The position numbers were made by a program, and so were the translations under genes. The notes under the pieces were generated by a model, which worked only from the letters and a program-made list of their open reading frames with translations, was not told the origin of the DNA and ran no database searches. This document shows, in pieces, positions 23,101 through 33,771 of a DNA stretch of 64,000 nucleotides (its first letter is position 1; each line of letters opens with the position of its first letter). Source of the DNA: Triangularia verruculosa. Its lineage: Eukaryota > Ascomycota > Sordariomycetes > Sordariales > Podosporaceae. The stretch lies in assembly GCA_033296885.1 (NCBI GenBank), contig MU863877.1, positions 589,965-653,964 of the forward strand, read 5' to 3'.

Positions 23101-24555
23101 GAGACGTTGTGCATGGAGTGGCTGTTGACGGAGGAGTTCTTTTCCAAGTTCTTCAACCACTGGTGCCCCATGGTTCGTGCTTACTATATGCGTCTGCTCT
23201 GCTGGCGGATATGCAGGGACTCTGGTAGCGCCAGTGAGGTTAACAGGCAAGCTTTTTTTTTCTTTATGAGCTCATTGGCAGCTTGCTAACATTATGTTTC
23301 CAGCAAAATATTCCTCACAGTCTCGGAGCGGCTCAAGACTCTTTGGGCTCACTATCTTTGGCTCAAGGCAGATGCGGACATGCGTGGAAAGGTACAGCCT
23401 TCCACAGCGCCTGCTCACCCCACTCCGGGCAAGCGGTTTCTGATCATCCGCACTGAAGTCCAGCCACCACAGCCAAATATAAAGCTCGGCTTCGACTCAT
23501 TCTCCAGCTCCTTCCCGGGATCAGATCAACTCGTTGACTATGCTGGCACATTTGGCATCAACGGCGGAGATTCTGTTGGCGGTGCCAAGGATGATGGCGA
23601 TGTATCGTCTTTCAAGAAGCGGTTGTCTATTCTTGGCAAGGTGTTGCCTTTCAACTCGCAAAATGGACGGGCCGCAGATCCCAAGCGCACCTGGGACGAG
23701 GAGCTGGAACAAGCTCGTCGGGAAACGGCTGCTGCGCGAACAGGACCTCGCCAGGGACCTCCTCCACCGCCAAAGAGGCCAGGCCACCATCCTACGTTGT
23801 CTACCGACTCGATCTCGACTACGGGCTCTGCTCCCATCTACGAGGCCACCACCTATGTCTTTCGCTTTGCTTTGACATGGCAGACTGGACCCGGAGGGCA
23901 GCCAATGCCTCTGGGCCCTACTCGTGACCGAATCCTGACCCGACCTCGACTTCCTGCGCCTGCTCAAGCAAGAGTCAGTGCTCGCTCTGCGGCGCTTAAC
24001 GACGTTGGGAATTTCCAGAACGGGAGCCTCGTCTATCGCAGCGACAGCCCGCCTCCCATTGCTCCCGGTCTTCCACCCGACACCCGCCGTGTCAGCGGTG
24101 CTTTGCAGACTGGTCTAATCAGCGAGGCACGCAATGCCCGGCCTCTGTCGGTTGTGGATGACACGCCACGAAAGTCAATGGAGAGCTCCAAACGCCGTTA
24201 TTCTTTCAGCATCGATGTCACTGCAGTTGCCTCGGACAGTGAGGACGAAAGGTACAACAGGCCATCTCCTCTTCGGCACATGAGCTTCGACGGTCACGAA
24301 TCCGCTCGTCCCTCATTCGACATGGCCAGGATAGCACGTCCGCCAGCCCCCGCGATCCGGGCTGAGAAGCCTACCGGAGTCTATGCCTCGGGCGCGGTGT
24401 ACACTGGGCGAGCCCTCGCCGAGTGGGCCATTATCATCAATGAGTGCAACAGCTTTGTTGACCGCCGACGAGACGAGGGGGTGCTTGGGCTGGCGGAGGT
24501 GGAGATTCCTATTCTTGGAGTTGACGGGCTTGGGATGCGGCAGCAGCGGGCCTAG
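20194..24555 (+). CDS. DUF1765 protein (UPF0592 family), with a GC-AG intron
   Basis: Exons 20194-23246 and 23304-24555; 1,434 residues. The 57-nt intron begins AG|GC AAGC and ends TTTCCAG with a GCTAAC branch point, so it uses a GC donor. Splicing there gives VNSKIFLTVSERLKTLW in frame, whereas reading through ends in a low-quality tail. The first 420 residues are Ser/Pro-rich and disordered. Residues about 440-1070 form a conserved helical region (DPLWGTFRTLDGEFARFAARPT, FVNYIDWPFWLEVGKMM, WLLTEEFFSKFFNHWCPMVRAYYMRLLCWR) typical of the fungal DUF1765 family, of unknown molecular role. The C-terminus is again Pro/Ser-rich. ATG 20194 is followed eight codons later by a second in-frame ATG; the first is used here. 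Confidence 0.88.
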
Positions 24556-26219
24556 TCATCTCGCTCGCACAGGTCTGGGGACTTGAGATTGGGGCACCAT
24601 CTGGCTGATTGCGGCTCGAAACATTGAACATATCTTTATTTCGCTACGCATCACCACGCGAATGACATCACTACCTTACCTTTCCGCCCATCCTTCGATA
24701 CACGTTATTTGCCAGCCATCTCACCGACATATACAAAAGTACATACAGCACACATTTTTCAAACAGATGTTTTTTATTTTGATATCAGCATTTAGCGACT
24801 TTGCATTTTTTTCTCTCTCATGAGCCAGAAAAGTTTTTTTTTTCGGTTTTTTTTTTTTGCGCCTGGCAAGTATTTACCGTATATAAGGCCCTGTCTCTTT
24901 TTTGGTTTAATTGGTTTACTTGGTCAGATTCATACGAGCATTCATTTACATATAACATTATTTGGGGCGTTTCTTGGGTTACCTATTTTGTTTGTTGAGG
25001 GGGGTAGGGGAGTTTTTACCGGATTAATGTTTTTTTTGGAGAGGAAATAGGGGAAATGGGTTTTGTTAAATATTTTTATTAGATTGGGAGTTGAAGTTTA
25101 TGCTTTTTGTTTTGGTCTTGAAAGGACTTTGGGGGAGATGGTAAAAAACATACATACATACACCTTAATGGTTGATTTATATTGTTTTCTGGACTGATGT
25201 TGGGATTAAAAGAAGTGGTGTTTTTTGGGAGGGGGGGTTTTGGTGATTAGTTGTTGTTGTTGTTGAGATTGGATGGTTTTGATACCCTGCCAAAAGATGC
25301 TGGGAGAATGTGTGTGTAGTGTTGTTGTTGTTGTTTTCTGTAAGATAGGAGGGGGAGGGAAGGTGGAGGGTTTTTGCTTCTGGAGGCTTTGTTTTAGGTT
25401 CTTTTGCTGTTGGGGTTGGGGTTGGGGTAAATGTAAGTATAAATAATATTTGTTTGGGTGGTGGCGGGATTGTGAATAATATTGAAGTTGAATCTTGGGA
25501 TGGAAAGTATAGTATGTACGTGACTTTGCTTGGATGGTTGGTGTGTGTGTGTGTGTGTGTGCGTGTGTGTGTGTGTGTATGCTGTCATGGAGTTGAGATT
25601 GCTTGGAGGTGGATGGAAGGTTGGGAACGGGAGTAGATTCCTGCCCGATTCGGAAGGTGGGTCGGGGAGTTGAGGTGGTTGAGTGGCTGGCCAGCTAGGG
25701 GGAGGAGGGGCGGTTGTTGTTGTGGCGGCTGGCATAAGTGGGAGGGGAGATGCTCGAGCTGTCAGGGGGGTTTGACATCAGATGTATGTCAACATGTCAG
25801 TGTTCATCCCAAACCTTTTTTTCTTACTGCGCACAGTGCTCGCAGATCGTCGTCTGGTTTTATGTGTGGGACTTGTTGAAAATGCACCAGTGCTGAGTTG
25901 CCGTGGGCTTCAGCATTGGGAGAAAAAGCAGTGACATGGTCCATGGTATCTGAGAGTCCCGACAGGTTTTTAGTTGTCCTGGTTATCGATGGTACTCTTC
26001 CAACACTGACTGGTACTTGTTTCGGTAGCGGGTTTTCTATTTTGTGTTATTTATTTTCTTGACTTTTCTATGTATTTATATCTTGAATATTCACCCGACA
26101 TATTTTACCCAGGATCAGTAAAGGGTTGTACTCCTTTTCTTTCAGAGTTCATATATATCCGGATCCTCCAACACCAGTCGGCACCCCTGTTGGCAGACAA
26201 GCAAGCAAGCAGGCAAGAA
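24556..26219. other. AT/T-rich intergenic region
   Basis: 1.7 kb, markedly T- and G-rich with poly-T runs (near 24830-24860), TTG repeats near 25250 and a TG microsatellite at 25540-25579. No gene visible; the left part is the DUF1765 3' flank. Confidence 0.5.
25540..25579 (+). repeat. (TG)n microsatellite
   Basis: About 19 TG units with one C interruption near 25562. It creates a spurious His/Thr frame on the minus strand. Confidence 0.9.
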
Positions 26220-26768
26220 ATGCCACCCGGCCGATTCCCCCACACCACCGCCTCCCCAGCTCGAAGAGGAAGGAGAAGACGCGCTGTTTTCCCGCTTCCC
26301 GCGTTCTATGTTATTCTGTTGTTGTGTGTAATCGCCTGGACTGCGTCTCACACCACTGCCTCGTGGGATTATACTACTTACAACCACAAGCATGATCATC
26401 ATGACCCGAAACGGCATCACGCGAGGGATACGTATACCCCCTTCCCTGGCCGGGTTGTCCCTCAGCATGTTCATCACCATGAGAAACGGAACGGGATGGC
26501 TGGGGGTATGGCTTTTTTGGAAATGCTTGGTCGGGCGCAGGGGGGGGGTGTAGCTGTTACGAGGCCTTTGGGGGGTGGGGCTTCTGTGAGAGGGCATAGG
26601 GGTAGGTATGGAAATGGTGGGAGGGGTGGGGAAGGGAAGGGGAGGAAGGGGTATGATGTTGTTAGGTTGGATGATGCTGTTGGTGAGCCGGTTGGTTACT
26701 TAACGGAGGGTGGGGAGGGGGAGGGGGAGCTGAAGAGGGGGAGGATGGTTGTTGTTGAGGGGCTTTGA
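26220..26768 (+). CDS. Small hypothetical protein with one membrane/signal-anchor segment
   Basis: 182 residues, single exon, start chosen at the ATG of MPPGRFPHTTASP. A basic stretch (RRGRRRRAVF) precedes a hydrophobic segment (FYVILLLCVIAWT, about residues 28-41), predicting a type II anchor or uncleaved signal. A His-rich part (HKHDHHDPKRHHARD, HVHHHEKRNG) and a Gly-rich, then Glu/Gly-rich, tail follow. No family is recognised. Support is only an open frame, plausible topology and the same 3' G-rich codon drift seen in neighbouring genes. It could be a chance frame. Confidence 0.4.
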   Translation: MPPGRFPHTTASPARRGRRRRAVFPLPAFYVILLLCVIAWTASHTTASWDYTTYNHKHDHHDPKRHHARDTYTPFPGRVVPQHVHHHEKRNGMAGGMAFLEMLGRAQGGGVAVTRPLGGGASVRGHRGRYGNGGRGGEGKGRKGYDVVRLDDAVGEPVGYLTEGGEGEGELKRGRMVVVEGL

Positions 26769-27832
26769 CTGAGAGTTTGCCCTGGTGGATGTCACCATAT
26801 GAGAGGACTGTAGGTGAGATAGACCTACATGGTCTACAAGGATAGGATTTGGAAAGGCATGAGACAGTTTTTGAATCGTGAAAGAGAAATAGCCAGTAAA
26901 TAGTGACAACATCCAACCAACGGTGTTAAAAAGCTAGCAACCAGTGTGCCATCCAAGGCACTCACCTATCGCGGGTTCAAGTGGTAACAGCATCTGGCCT
27001 GAGGCAACAATCCAGTCAAAAACACCACCTAGCTTGCTCCTTCCCTACAAACAGAACCACGGCATATATATTAGGTCCTGGACACACTTTCCAACAGCTC
27101 CAGTACCCTTATCAGGGCGCCACAACTTGTGGTCAGGTCAAATGGTAAGGGTATTGGAGCTGCGATCCCCCGGGGGGCTTGCAACCGATAGCCCCCACGT
27201 TCGAACCGGAGAAAATCCACGGGTTTTCGCAACCGGCCACCCAACTCACCGGTTGAGTTGGGTGGCCGGTGAGCTTTTTCATTTTCTTAGTCATGTAGGC
27301 ACAGTATACTAATCCTTTCTCTTTTTCAGTAATTTATAAGTGATTGTTCTCAAGAGTCTGGAAGTCCGAGTGGTAATTCGTCGACAAGATCAAAAAGGCA
27401 TTTCACAATCCCAAGACTAAAAGAGACTCAGTTAAGAATAGGTGTTCCCATTCAGCTAAACTAGAAGCGTTGCCAAGAAGAAGAAGAAAGAACTATTACC
27501 TTTCAAAGTAAATAGCGCTCTCACTCCCCCCAAAACACCAAAAACTTCCATTGCTATTTCCCTCCACCATTTTGCTCATCAAAAGAGCTACCGATAAAAA
27601 AGGTAGACATCGGTGGTCAAACCCCGCGATGCCCAGATAGAAGATTAAGCTGCCATAAGCCATTACAACATTCCCATTCCAAAAAAAAAACAAGACATTA
27701 AAAACACCCCCCGGCCCGAATCCCGTTTCCCTACACGTTTTTCGCACAACTCCTAAACTTTTCGATCTCATCATCCCCAGGAAAGAAGTCGCCATCAGTG
27801 CTCCGTTAATATTGTCTGTCCGCTCAGCACAC
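26769..27832. other. Intergenic region containing dispersed repeat copy B
   Basis: About 1.1 kb between a plus-strand and a minus-strand gene (convergent). The central part is the dispersed repeat at 26990-27300. The rest shows no gene. Confidence 0.5.
26990..27300 (+). repeat. Dispersed repeat with Pol III-like boxes and terminal hairpin, copy B
   Basis: Aligns with copy A (9925-10190, opposite strand). It has an A-box-like GGTCAAATGG (27136-27145), a perfect B-box GTTCGAACC (27199-27207) and a perfect 16-bp stem (arms 27232-27247 and 27255-27270) followed by a CTTTTT terminator-like run. A second inverted repeat, arms 27095-27111 and 27146-27162 with one mismatch, surrounds the A-box and is weaker in copy A. 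The layout suggests a tRNA-derived SINE with a structured tail. No target-site duplication was identified by eye. Confidence 0.65.
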
Positions 27833-28963
27833 TTAAAACTGCACTGGAACGATCGAGTTGAGCCCCGGGACAATAGACCCAACCGTGCCGAGGATGCTCT
27901 GGAGCAGGCCGCTGATGGGGCTGTTGAAGATGAGACCGCCGACTGTGCCGCCGATGCCGGTGCCGCCAACCACCTCGTTGAGGAGACCGCCGCCGCCGAC
28001 CGGGCCACTACTGAGAAGACTGGTGATGAGGTCAGTGACCAGCTTCAGGATGCCAGAGATGATTCCAAGGGAGCCGCCGGGTCCACCGCCGATCACGCCG
28101 GCGGTGATCTGACCGACGAGGGGGAGACCGTTCAGGCCCGAGATTCCGGGGAGGGTCAGACGGGCGACGCCGGCCTTCAGGTCCGCGTCAAGGGTCTCGA
28201 GGGATGCACGTACCGCCTCAGCCTTCTCCTCGGGGGTCTTGTTGGCGTTCTCAGCCATGGTGGCCTCTGTGGTGACATGTTAGATTTTGTGGGACTGAAA
28301 ACATGGAGAAGGATCGAAGGGGGGGTTTTGCTTACTGATGGTCTCGAGGTTGTTCTGGAAGTCGGTCAACAGCTGGGTGAGAGCCTCCTGGTTAACCTGG
28401 CTAGCGAGGAGCGTGTAGTAGTTGGCGACCTGCTGGGCGTGAGCGGTGTTGCGCTTCTGGATAGCGGCGGCAACGTCCTGGCGAGTGGCCTGGACGGAGG
28501 GGACACCGGGGAGGGGCAGGGGGAGAGGGAAAGGGAGGGGAAGGCCACCGCCGCCGCCGCCGCCGAGGAGACCGCCGACGATGGGGAGACCACCGGCAAG
28601 GCCACCGACGAGGGGAAGGCCGCCGCCACCACCACCGCCAAGGAGACCGCCAATGAGGGGAAGACCCTGGAGGAGGGGTCCGAGGATGGGGAGACCGCCG
28701 AGGAGGGGGCCAAGGATGGGGAGACCACCACTGCCACCGCCGCCGCCGAGACCACCGAGGAGGCCGCTGAGGAGGGGTCCGAGGATCGGGATGCCGTCAA
28801 GGAGCTGGGCCTCGAGGGCGGCCTGGAGCTGAGCCATCTGCTGGGCTTGCTGCTCAGCGAGCTGCATCTGCTGCATCTGCTGAGCCTGCTGGGCCTGCTC
28901 CTCAGGAACAGGGACAGCCAGGGCAGTGCTGGCGAGGACGAGGAGAGGGAGAGTGGCCTTCAT
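27833..28963 (-). CDS. Secreted Gly/Leu/Pro-repeat protein
   Basis: Exons 28963-28336 and 28266-27833 (69-nt intron); 353 residues. A clear signal peptide (MKATLPLLVLASTALA) is followed by a Gln-rich region (QAQQAQQMQQMQLAEQQ). Next come tandem hydrophobic glycine-rich units of the form GLPILGPLLGG / GLPLVGGLAGG separated by poly-Gly, then a helical part (VNQEALTQLLTDFQNNLETI) and a second Gly/Leu/Ile-rich domain (GGTVGGLIFNSPISGLL). Splicing joins ETIK to ATMAENANKTPEEK in frame. There are few or no cysteines, so it is not a hydrophobin. The composition suggests an extracellular structural or adhesive protein, which is inference only. The repeats leave a 387-codon antisense frame open. Confidence 0.75.
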
Positions 28964-29547
28964 GATGAAAGATGAAGTTGCTTGTGTGGTGGTTGGTCTG
29001 AGTTGAGACGGTCTGAAGTTGGAAGTGAGTGGTGTGTGTGTGTGTGTTTGTGAGTGAAGGACCGGGTGGTGAGGAAAAAAAGAGGTCTCGATATCGGTCA
29101 GATCCCGTCGTACTTATACAGAAATCGAGATGACCTCCCGGCCCGCAGAAACCACGTTCGACATTGCCGGACATGTTGCGCCATCCTTGATCAACAAGCA
29201 GTCTGCTATGGATCGGTCCAACTCTCGGCGAGGTCGGGAGTGAGACGGTATGCTGATGGTTCACGAGCCGCGATCAACTTCTACGGTTTGTTGTCAACGG
29301 TGTGCTGCAAGGAACGCGGGAGTCAGGGGCTGTCTCAAATAATTCTTGGTCAAAAAGGGGGTGTTGGAATGCCAGATGGATCGTGACCCCCAAGTCAACA
29401 CAGCAAAAAGCGGGGTCGCATGCCGTCGCTGGTCTCCTTCACGACACTCTCCGCGGATATCCAGAGAAATATCATCATGACTTGGTGAAGAGACTCATTC
29501 AAGGGTTGAATTTGAGTGAGATGGCGGGCCGCAACAGTCCCAGGTGA
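28964..29547. other. Promoter region of the secreted repeat protein
   Basis: About 580 nt upstream of the minus-strand gene, with a short GT repeat at 29033-29048. No gene seen; short frames only. Confidence 0.45.
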
Positions 29548-29808
29548 CTACCTCTAAAGAATGCGGGTATTGCGGGATTCGTCCCGTTCCGCGATGATCA
29601 GTCGGAGCCGACAAGGACAGCAAGATCGACTTCCAGCGGAGGCGTTCTCGACCTCCAGAGGAAGGAGTGCCTGTTGTGTTCTGGTGTACCTGCGCCTTTC
29701 ATGTGTCTCTGTGGGGAATTAGATCTTCCTCCAGCAGCCAACTCGCCTCCTCCCTCGCCTCAGGTCATCACACACACCGGTCTTCAACATACCTCGAGTC
29801 GATATGCT

Positions 29809-30591
29809 ATGATGGTTGAGCACGAAGGTTCATCGGCGAGAGACGCAATGGACTCCAGAAGATGGCGAAACGTGCCCGGATCGTACCCAACACCGAGTCC
29901 CTTTCAAGACCTCGAGTCACAGGCCGGCTCGCCCATGCCAGCGTCAGCCACCCCCGCTCGCGATAGTCCATAGCGTGGCCCTTCCGAAGCCACAGCCGAC
30001 AGCAGACGGTCTCTCAACTTCTCTCCCCTCTCGCAGTTTCCCAGGTCTCGACCAGCTTCGATTGCCCACTTTCCACGGACACAAAGCCGACGAAGCCAGC
30101 CTTCGGTTGCGTCCAGCTCAAGCTCTGCAGCATTCCGGCCAGCCATAACTTGGACCACACATCACGGTGCTCCATTCAGTTTCTTCAATGCTCAGATACC
30201 AGAACACATCGCTCTCGATATCTCAGATCGAGGACCGTCCTCCTTGATCACTCCTTCACCACCCCAACAGTCAGTGGTGTCTCCATCAGAAACAGAGAAG
30301 AAAAAAACACCACCGCCACCAAGTGACCATACCCAAGGTCGGGCGAAGCGGAGGAAGATCAAAGCCACCATCGGCTTCATGAACACGGATTTGAAATGGA
30401 CATTATGCATCATCTGCATATGGGTCAGTCTCTTCTTATCGTTCTGTAGCTTGTTCATCGTCGGCTCATGCTGGGGCCTCTGGGGCGGACGGAAGAACAA
30501 CCCTTGGACAACAGACCGTCCATGTACCAGGCACAAAAAGGTCATGCAGATGGCCGAGGATCAAAGGAAGCTGAAGCGGTACGGTGTCTGA
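29809..30591 (+). pseudogene. Candidate membrane-anchored protein, frame broken by one TAG
   Basis: From tandem ATGs at 29809 one frame runs to TGA at 30589, interrupted only by TAG at 29971-29973. Before the stop there are 54 codons (MMVEHEGSSARDAMDSRR...). After it come about 205 open codons: a Ser/Arg/Pro-rich part, a KKKTPPPP linker, a basic RAKRRKIKA stretch, then a strong hydrophobic helix (WTLCIICIWVSLFLSFCSLF) and a short basic tail. This looks like a type II or tail-anchored protein. Alternatives: a nonsense mutation, readthrough, or an intron ending at the pyrimidine-rich acceptor CTCTCGCAG (30036), which would remove the stop. No family recognised. It converges closely with the UCH gene. 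Confidence 0.4.
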
Positions 30592-30728
30592 CAGCCGGTG
30601 ATACACGCAAATGGACATGGTAGACCAGCCGGCACCGCAACTGAATAAAAGCGAGAGCTTGTACCTTGAACGACATTAGAAAAGCATAGATTAATAGTAT
30701 TGTTAATACGGTGCGGACGTCGAGTGGA

Positions 30729-31531
30729 CTACTCAGCCCTTGGCGCCAAAGCAATACAACTGAACCTGAGATCCTGACCACCAGACTCCTGATCCAACTT
30801 GATAATCCTTCCCAGGCCTAACTCCAATGCCCGTGGGCTAAGTACATCCTCGTCATCCCCGAGCTCTCCTCTGTCCAAAGGCCCCTCTCGGCACCCCTCC
30901 AATTCCCACAGCCGCCCGTTCGCTTTGACATAGCCCACGAAATGCTGGCCCAAGTGATCAGTCCTGACCGGCGCGGTATCACCCATCGCAGCAACGGAGT
31001 TGTGGGCATCCTCAAACGCCTGGTTGTCATACAGCAACTGTGCTCGTTCTTTTCTCAACAACGATGCGGCATCCTTGCGGAGCTGGTCGTACGCACTGCC
31101 TGGCTGGATGAGTTCTGACGCCGGGCCGTTGACGGCGCAGTGAAGCAAGGCGTACGAGCCGCAGGCGTCGCCGATGGTTTGCTCAAACCAGATGATGGGG
31201 TTGGTGTTGTTGTCGGGGGAGGACGGGTTTCCGTGGTAGTATTTGGTTGGGTCACCGAGGCGGGCGTCTTCTGCTTTGCGGTCGGCGTCCCAGGCGGGGG
31301 TCAGGGGGATGATGACGACCAGGCCGAGGCAGGGACGGGGGATGTGGGAGAGGTCGGGGGGGTCGAGGGAGTAGATGTCGTGGAAGGTGAGGGTGGGTGG
31401 GAGGCCGAGTTTGTGGGCGAGGGTGGTGAAGACTTCGGGGTTGTTTTCTAGGGGGGGTTAGGAGTTGAGGGGGTGAGGGGATGGGGAGGGGAGGTACCGA
31501 GCATGATGAAACGTTTTTTGTCTTGGGCCAT
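30729..31531 (-). CDS. Ubiquitin C-terminal hydrolase, UCH (peptidase C12) family
   Basis: Removes small adducts from ubiquitin (or Nedd8) C-termini; related to yeast Yuh1 and human UCHL3. Exons 31531-31498 and 31447-30729 (50-nt intron); 250 residues. Splicing gives MAQDKKRFIMLENNPEVFTTL, the normal start. Catalytic residues: Gln101 (oxyanion) and Cys107 in FEQTIGDACGSYALLH, His180 in LGQHFVGYVKANG. The usual Asp of the LYELDG motif is Glu195 here (LWELEG). The crossover-loop region (about 155-172) is present. The rest of the fold looks complete, so the protein is probably active. Confidence 0.92.
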
Positions 31532-33314
31532 TTTGGCTGGTTGTTGTTTTGGAAGATCACTTCGAGTATGAACGGCGCAATTGTGCTGCTGATCAAGAAA
31601 TAGGTTTGTATTCTCGGATACTCTGTAACAGAAATGCAGCGGTGTGTATATGATAGCTCAAAGGCAGGATCGAGTTACGCAGGCGTCGCTGCCTTGGAGC
31701 TTTCCACCCCACCTCTTTCAAGTCATCTTCGGCCAACAGTTTCAACGGTGTTACCCTCCATCGATATTGATGATCTGTAAAGTAAGATGGAGGATACTTC
31801 ATCCATATACAAATCCAACTTGTTCCCTAGGTCCATATTATGGCACTTGAATTGCCTTGACCCAAGGCCTGCCGTTAGATTTGTTGAAGTTACAAGAAGT
31901 GATTGAATAATGACTGGTTGATGTTTGTGTAACATAGCTTTTGGTGAGGGGGAGAGAGGGGAAGCTCTTGATGGGTAATGTAACCAGTTCTGAATCTACG
32001 AAAAAGGCTTAACAGAGTTTTATATTCCGAAACCTGTTGACAGTGAAGATAGTGGGTGCTGTTCTGAGAAGTTCTCATCAAGAGCTTTAATTCCGAATGT
32101 AGTTTAGCGCCCAATCTCTGGGCAAGCTCGGCAAGCTCCACCCCCGCATTTTCAGTGGACCCTGGATCCTGCCGGCTGCCCCACACCAACGTCGATCGAC
32201 AACGACAGACGTTCATATGACATCTCCAACATCCCATCAAGAGGAGGGAAAGGGGAATTTCCATAGTGAGTGGGACGATGAAGGCCACGACTTACAAAAC
32301 ATCTCAATGCCTCTCCGTCTCAAATACTTTAGTTCGTTGCCATTGGTCTACTAGTCTAGAAGAACCCCTTCGTCACAACACTTACCATCGACAGTGCCGT
32401 CTTAGTGGCATTCTATCTTTGAATTGACACATCTCGGCCCTGATGGAAAGCCTCGCAAACTTACTCAGCTTCGACTTCAAGATCGACACTCCAAGGATCG
32501 CGCTTTGTAATGCGCATCTGGCCGGACCACTCTGATCAGATCACGACACCCCCGCCTACACTCATCGGCACCAACAACAAAGAACTTGCCTGGTCAATGA
32601 TAGTCCAAGTCCAAAGCTCTGCATTAGGTAACTCAAGTAGCAAGGAAGCGGGGTCAGCTCTCATGCATGTACGCAAGGTAGTTCTTTACGAACAATGACC
32701 GACAATCCCGGGCCGTGGGCACACGTCCCCAGTTTCCACACAGATAGGCAACTACCACCGAGCCCGCGACATTGACCGAAAGCGAGGATAAGGTAAATCA
32801 AATTGAACCAAACTGGAAGCTAGCTCTTCCTACTTTCTTGCATGACACCCCCCCTTTCGGTCCAGAATAGCATAGTCCCATTGGTGAGATCATCATGATT
32901 ACCTAGTCCCTGGCCCAATCGAAAAGCCAGGGCCATAATCCATGATCTAAAGTTGCCCAACTCCCACACTTGTTTGAGATCGACAGGAGTGGGCAGATGA
33001 TAACGCAGTCGCACACACCCCCCCTTCCTCCTTTCTTAAACCCCGCTTCCTGCCACCCATCTTTCCACCTCCTCTCCCTTTACCCTGTTCCCTCCAAGCC
33101 CACTCAGAACACACCGTCGTGAAACACATCAGGGCTTTTCAACAGAAAGCCTCTCAGTCCAATCCAACATCAACTTCTATCGTACTATAATCCAAAACCA
33201 CCCAAGACACACACCACCATTAACCGCTTCACCTACCTCGACCTATCCAACCGTGCCCACCCAGAGCACAACATCAACCCCCCTCCACCACCACCACCCC
33301 AAAACAAAAACACC
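31532..33314. other. Divergent intergenic region between UCH and a small three-exon gene
   Basis: 1.8 kb with no convincing gene; open frames such as 31890-32288 (minus) have no domain character. The right end is pyrimidine-rich (from about 33030) and likely the leader of the next gene. Confidence 0.5.
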
Positions 33315-33466
33315 ATGGCCGACAACCTCCCCTCCGGCCCCGAGTTCCGCACCGGCCGCTCCGACTCCACCACTTCCACCTCCTCCAACACCAGCACCAC
33401 CGCCAACTCCAACAAATCTGGAACGCCCAACTCGCCTCCTATGGCTCCTCGCCGGGTATGTTTCTT

Positions 33467-33509
<43 letters not shown>

Positions 33510-33771
33510 GCCCAACAAGCAAAACAAACAGCAAGATAGCTTACCACTCCAGCCAGAGATCCGGCCACCACCTCTTCGAAGGCCTCGAAGCCCAAAAGCG
33601 CTCCCAAGACCCCGCCGCCGTCGCAAGGCGCCAGAGCATGAGCGAGCAGCGCCCCAAGGTTGGCATCATTGGCAGCATGTGGAACAAGTATACATGCCCC
33701 CCCTTTCTCTACCCCCCCCTTCCCTGCCCCCTTTGTTAACTCCTCGCAGCTGGGTCCACGGCGAAAAGTAA
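33315..33771 (+). CDS. Small conserved-looking fungal protein, three exons, 97 residues
   Basis: Exons 33315-33455, 33557-33687 and 33750-33771; introns 101 and 62 nt. The product starts MADNLPSGPEFRTGRSD. It continues through a Ser/Thr/Asn-rich stretch, APRRRSGHHLFEGLEAQKR, AAVARRQSMSEQRP and ends GSMWNNWVHGEK. The layout of Ser-rich head, G-L-x-x-x-KR core, ARRxSxxEQ and W-terminal tail resembles short fungal hypothetical proteins I have seen, but I cannot name a function. Intron 1 contains a CA microsatellite. The third exon supplies only the last seven residues and stop, so simple gene finders would miss it. It is soluble and basic with no signal peptide. Confidence 0.72.
33469..33507 (+). 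repeat. (CA)n microsatellite inside intron 1
   Basis: About 19 CA units starting 13 nt after the 5' splice site of the small gene at 33315. Length variation here could affect splicing or expression. Confidence 0.9.

Noticed and set aside
27131..27207. A true tRNA gene
   Set aside because: A- and B-box-like words are present, but no acceptor stem or proper anticodon arm can be formed and a diverged copy exists elsewhere; better explained as a tRNA-derived repeat.
27812..28975. 387-codon open frame on the plus strand antisense to the secreted repeat protein
   Set aside because: It reads straight through the opposite gene's intron and is rich in Glu/Ala/Gly, as expected from the complement of Gly/Leu/Pro repeats in GC-rich DNA. 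The minus-strand product has a signal peptide and clean splice sites.
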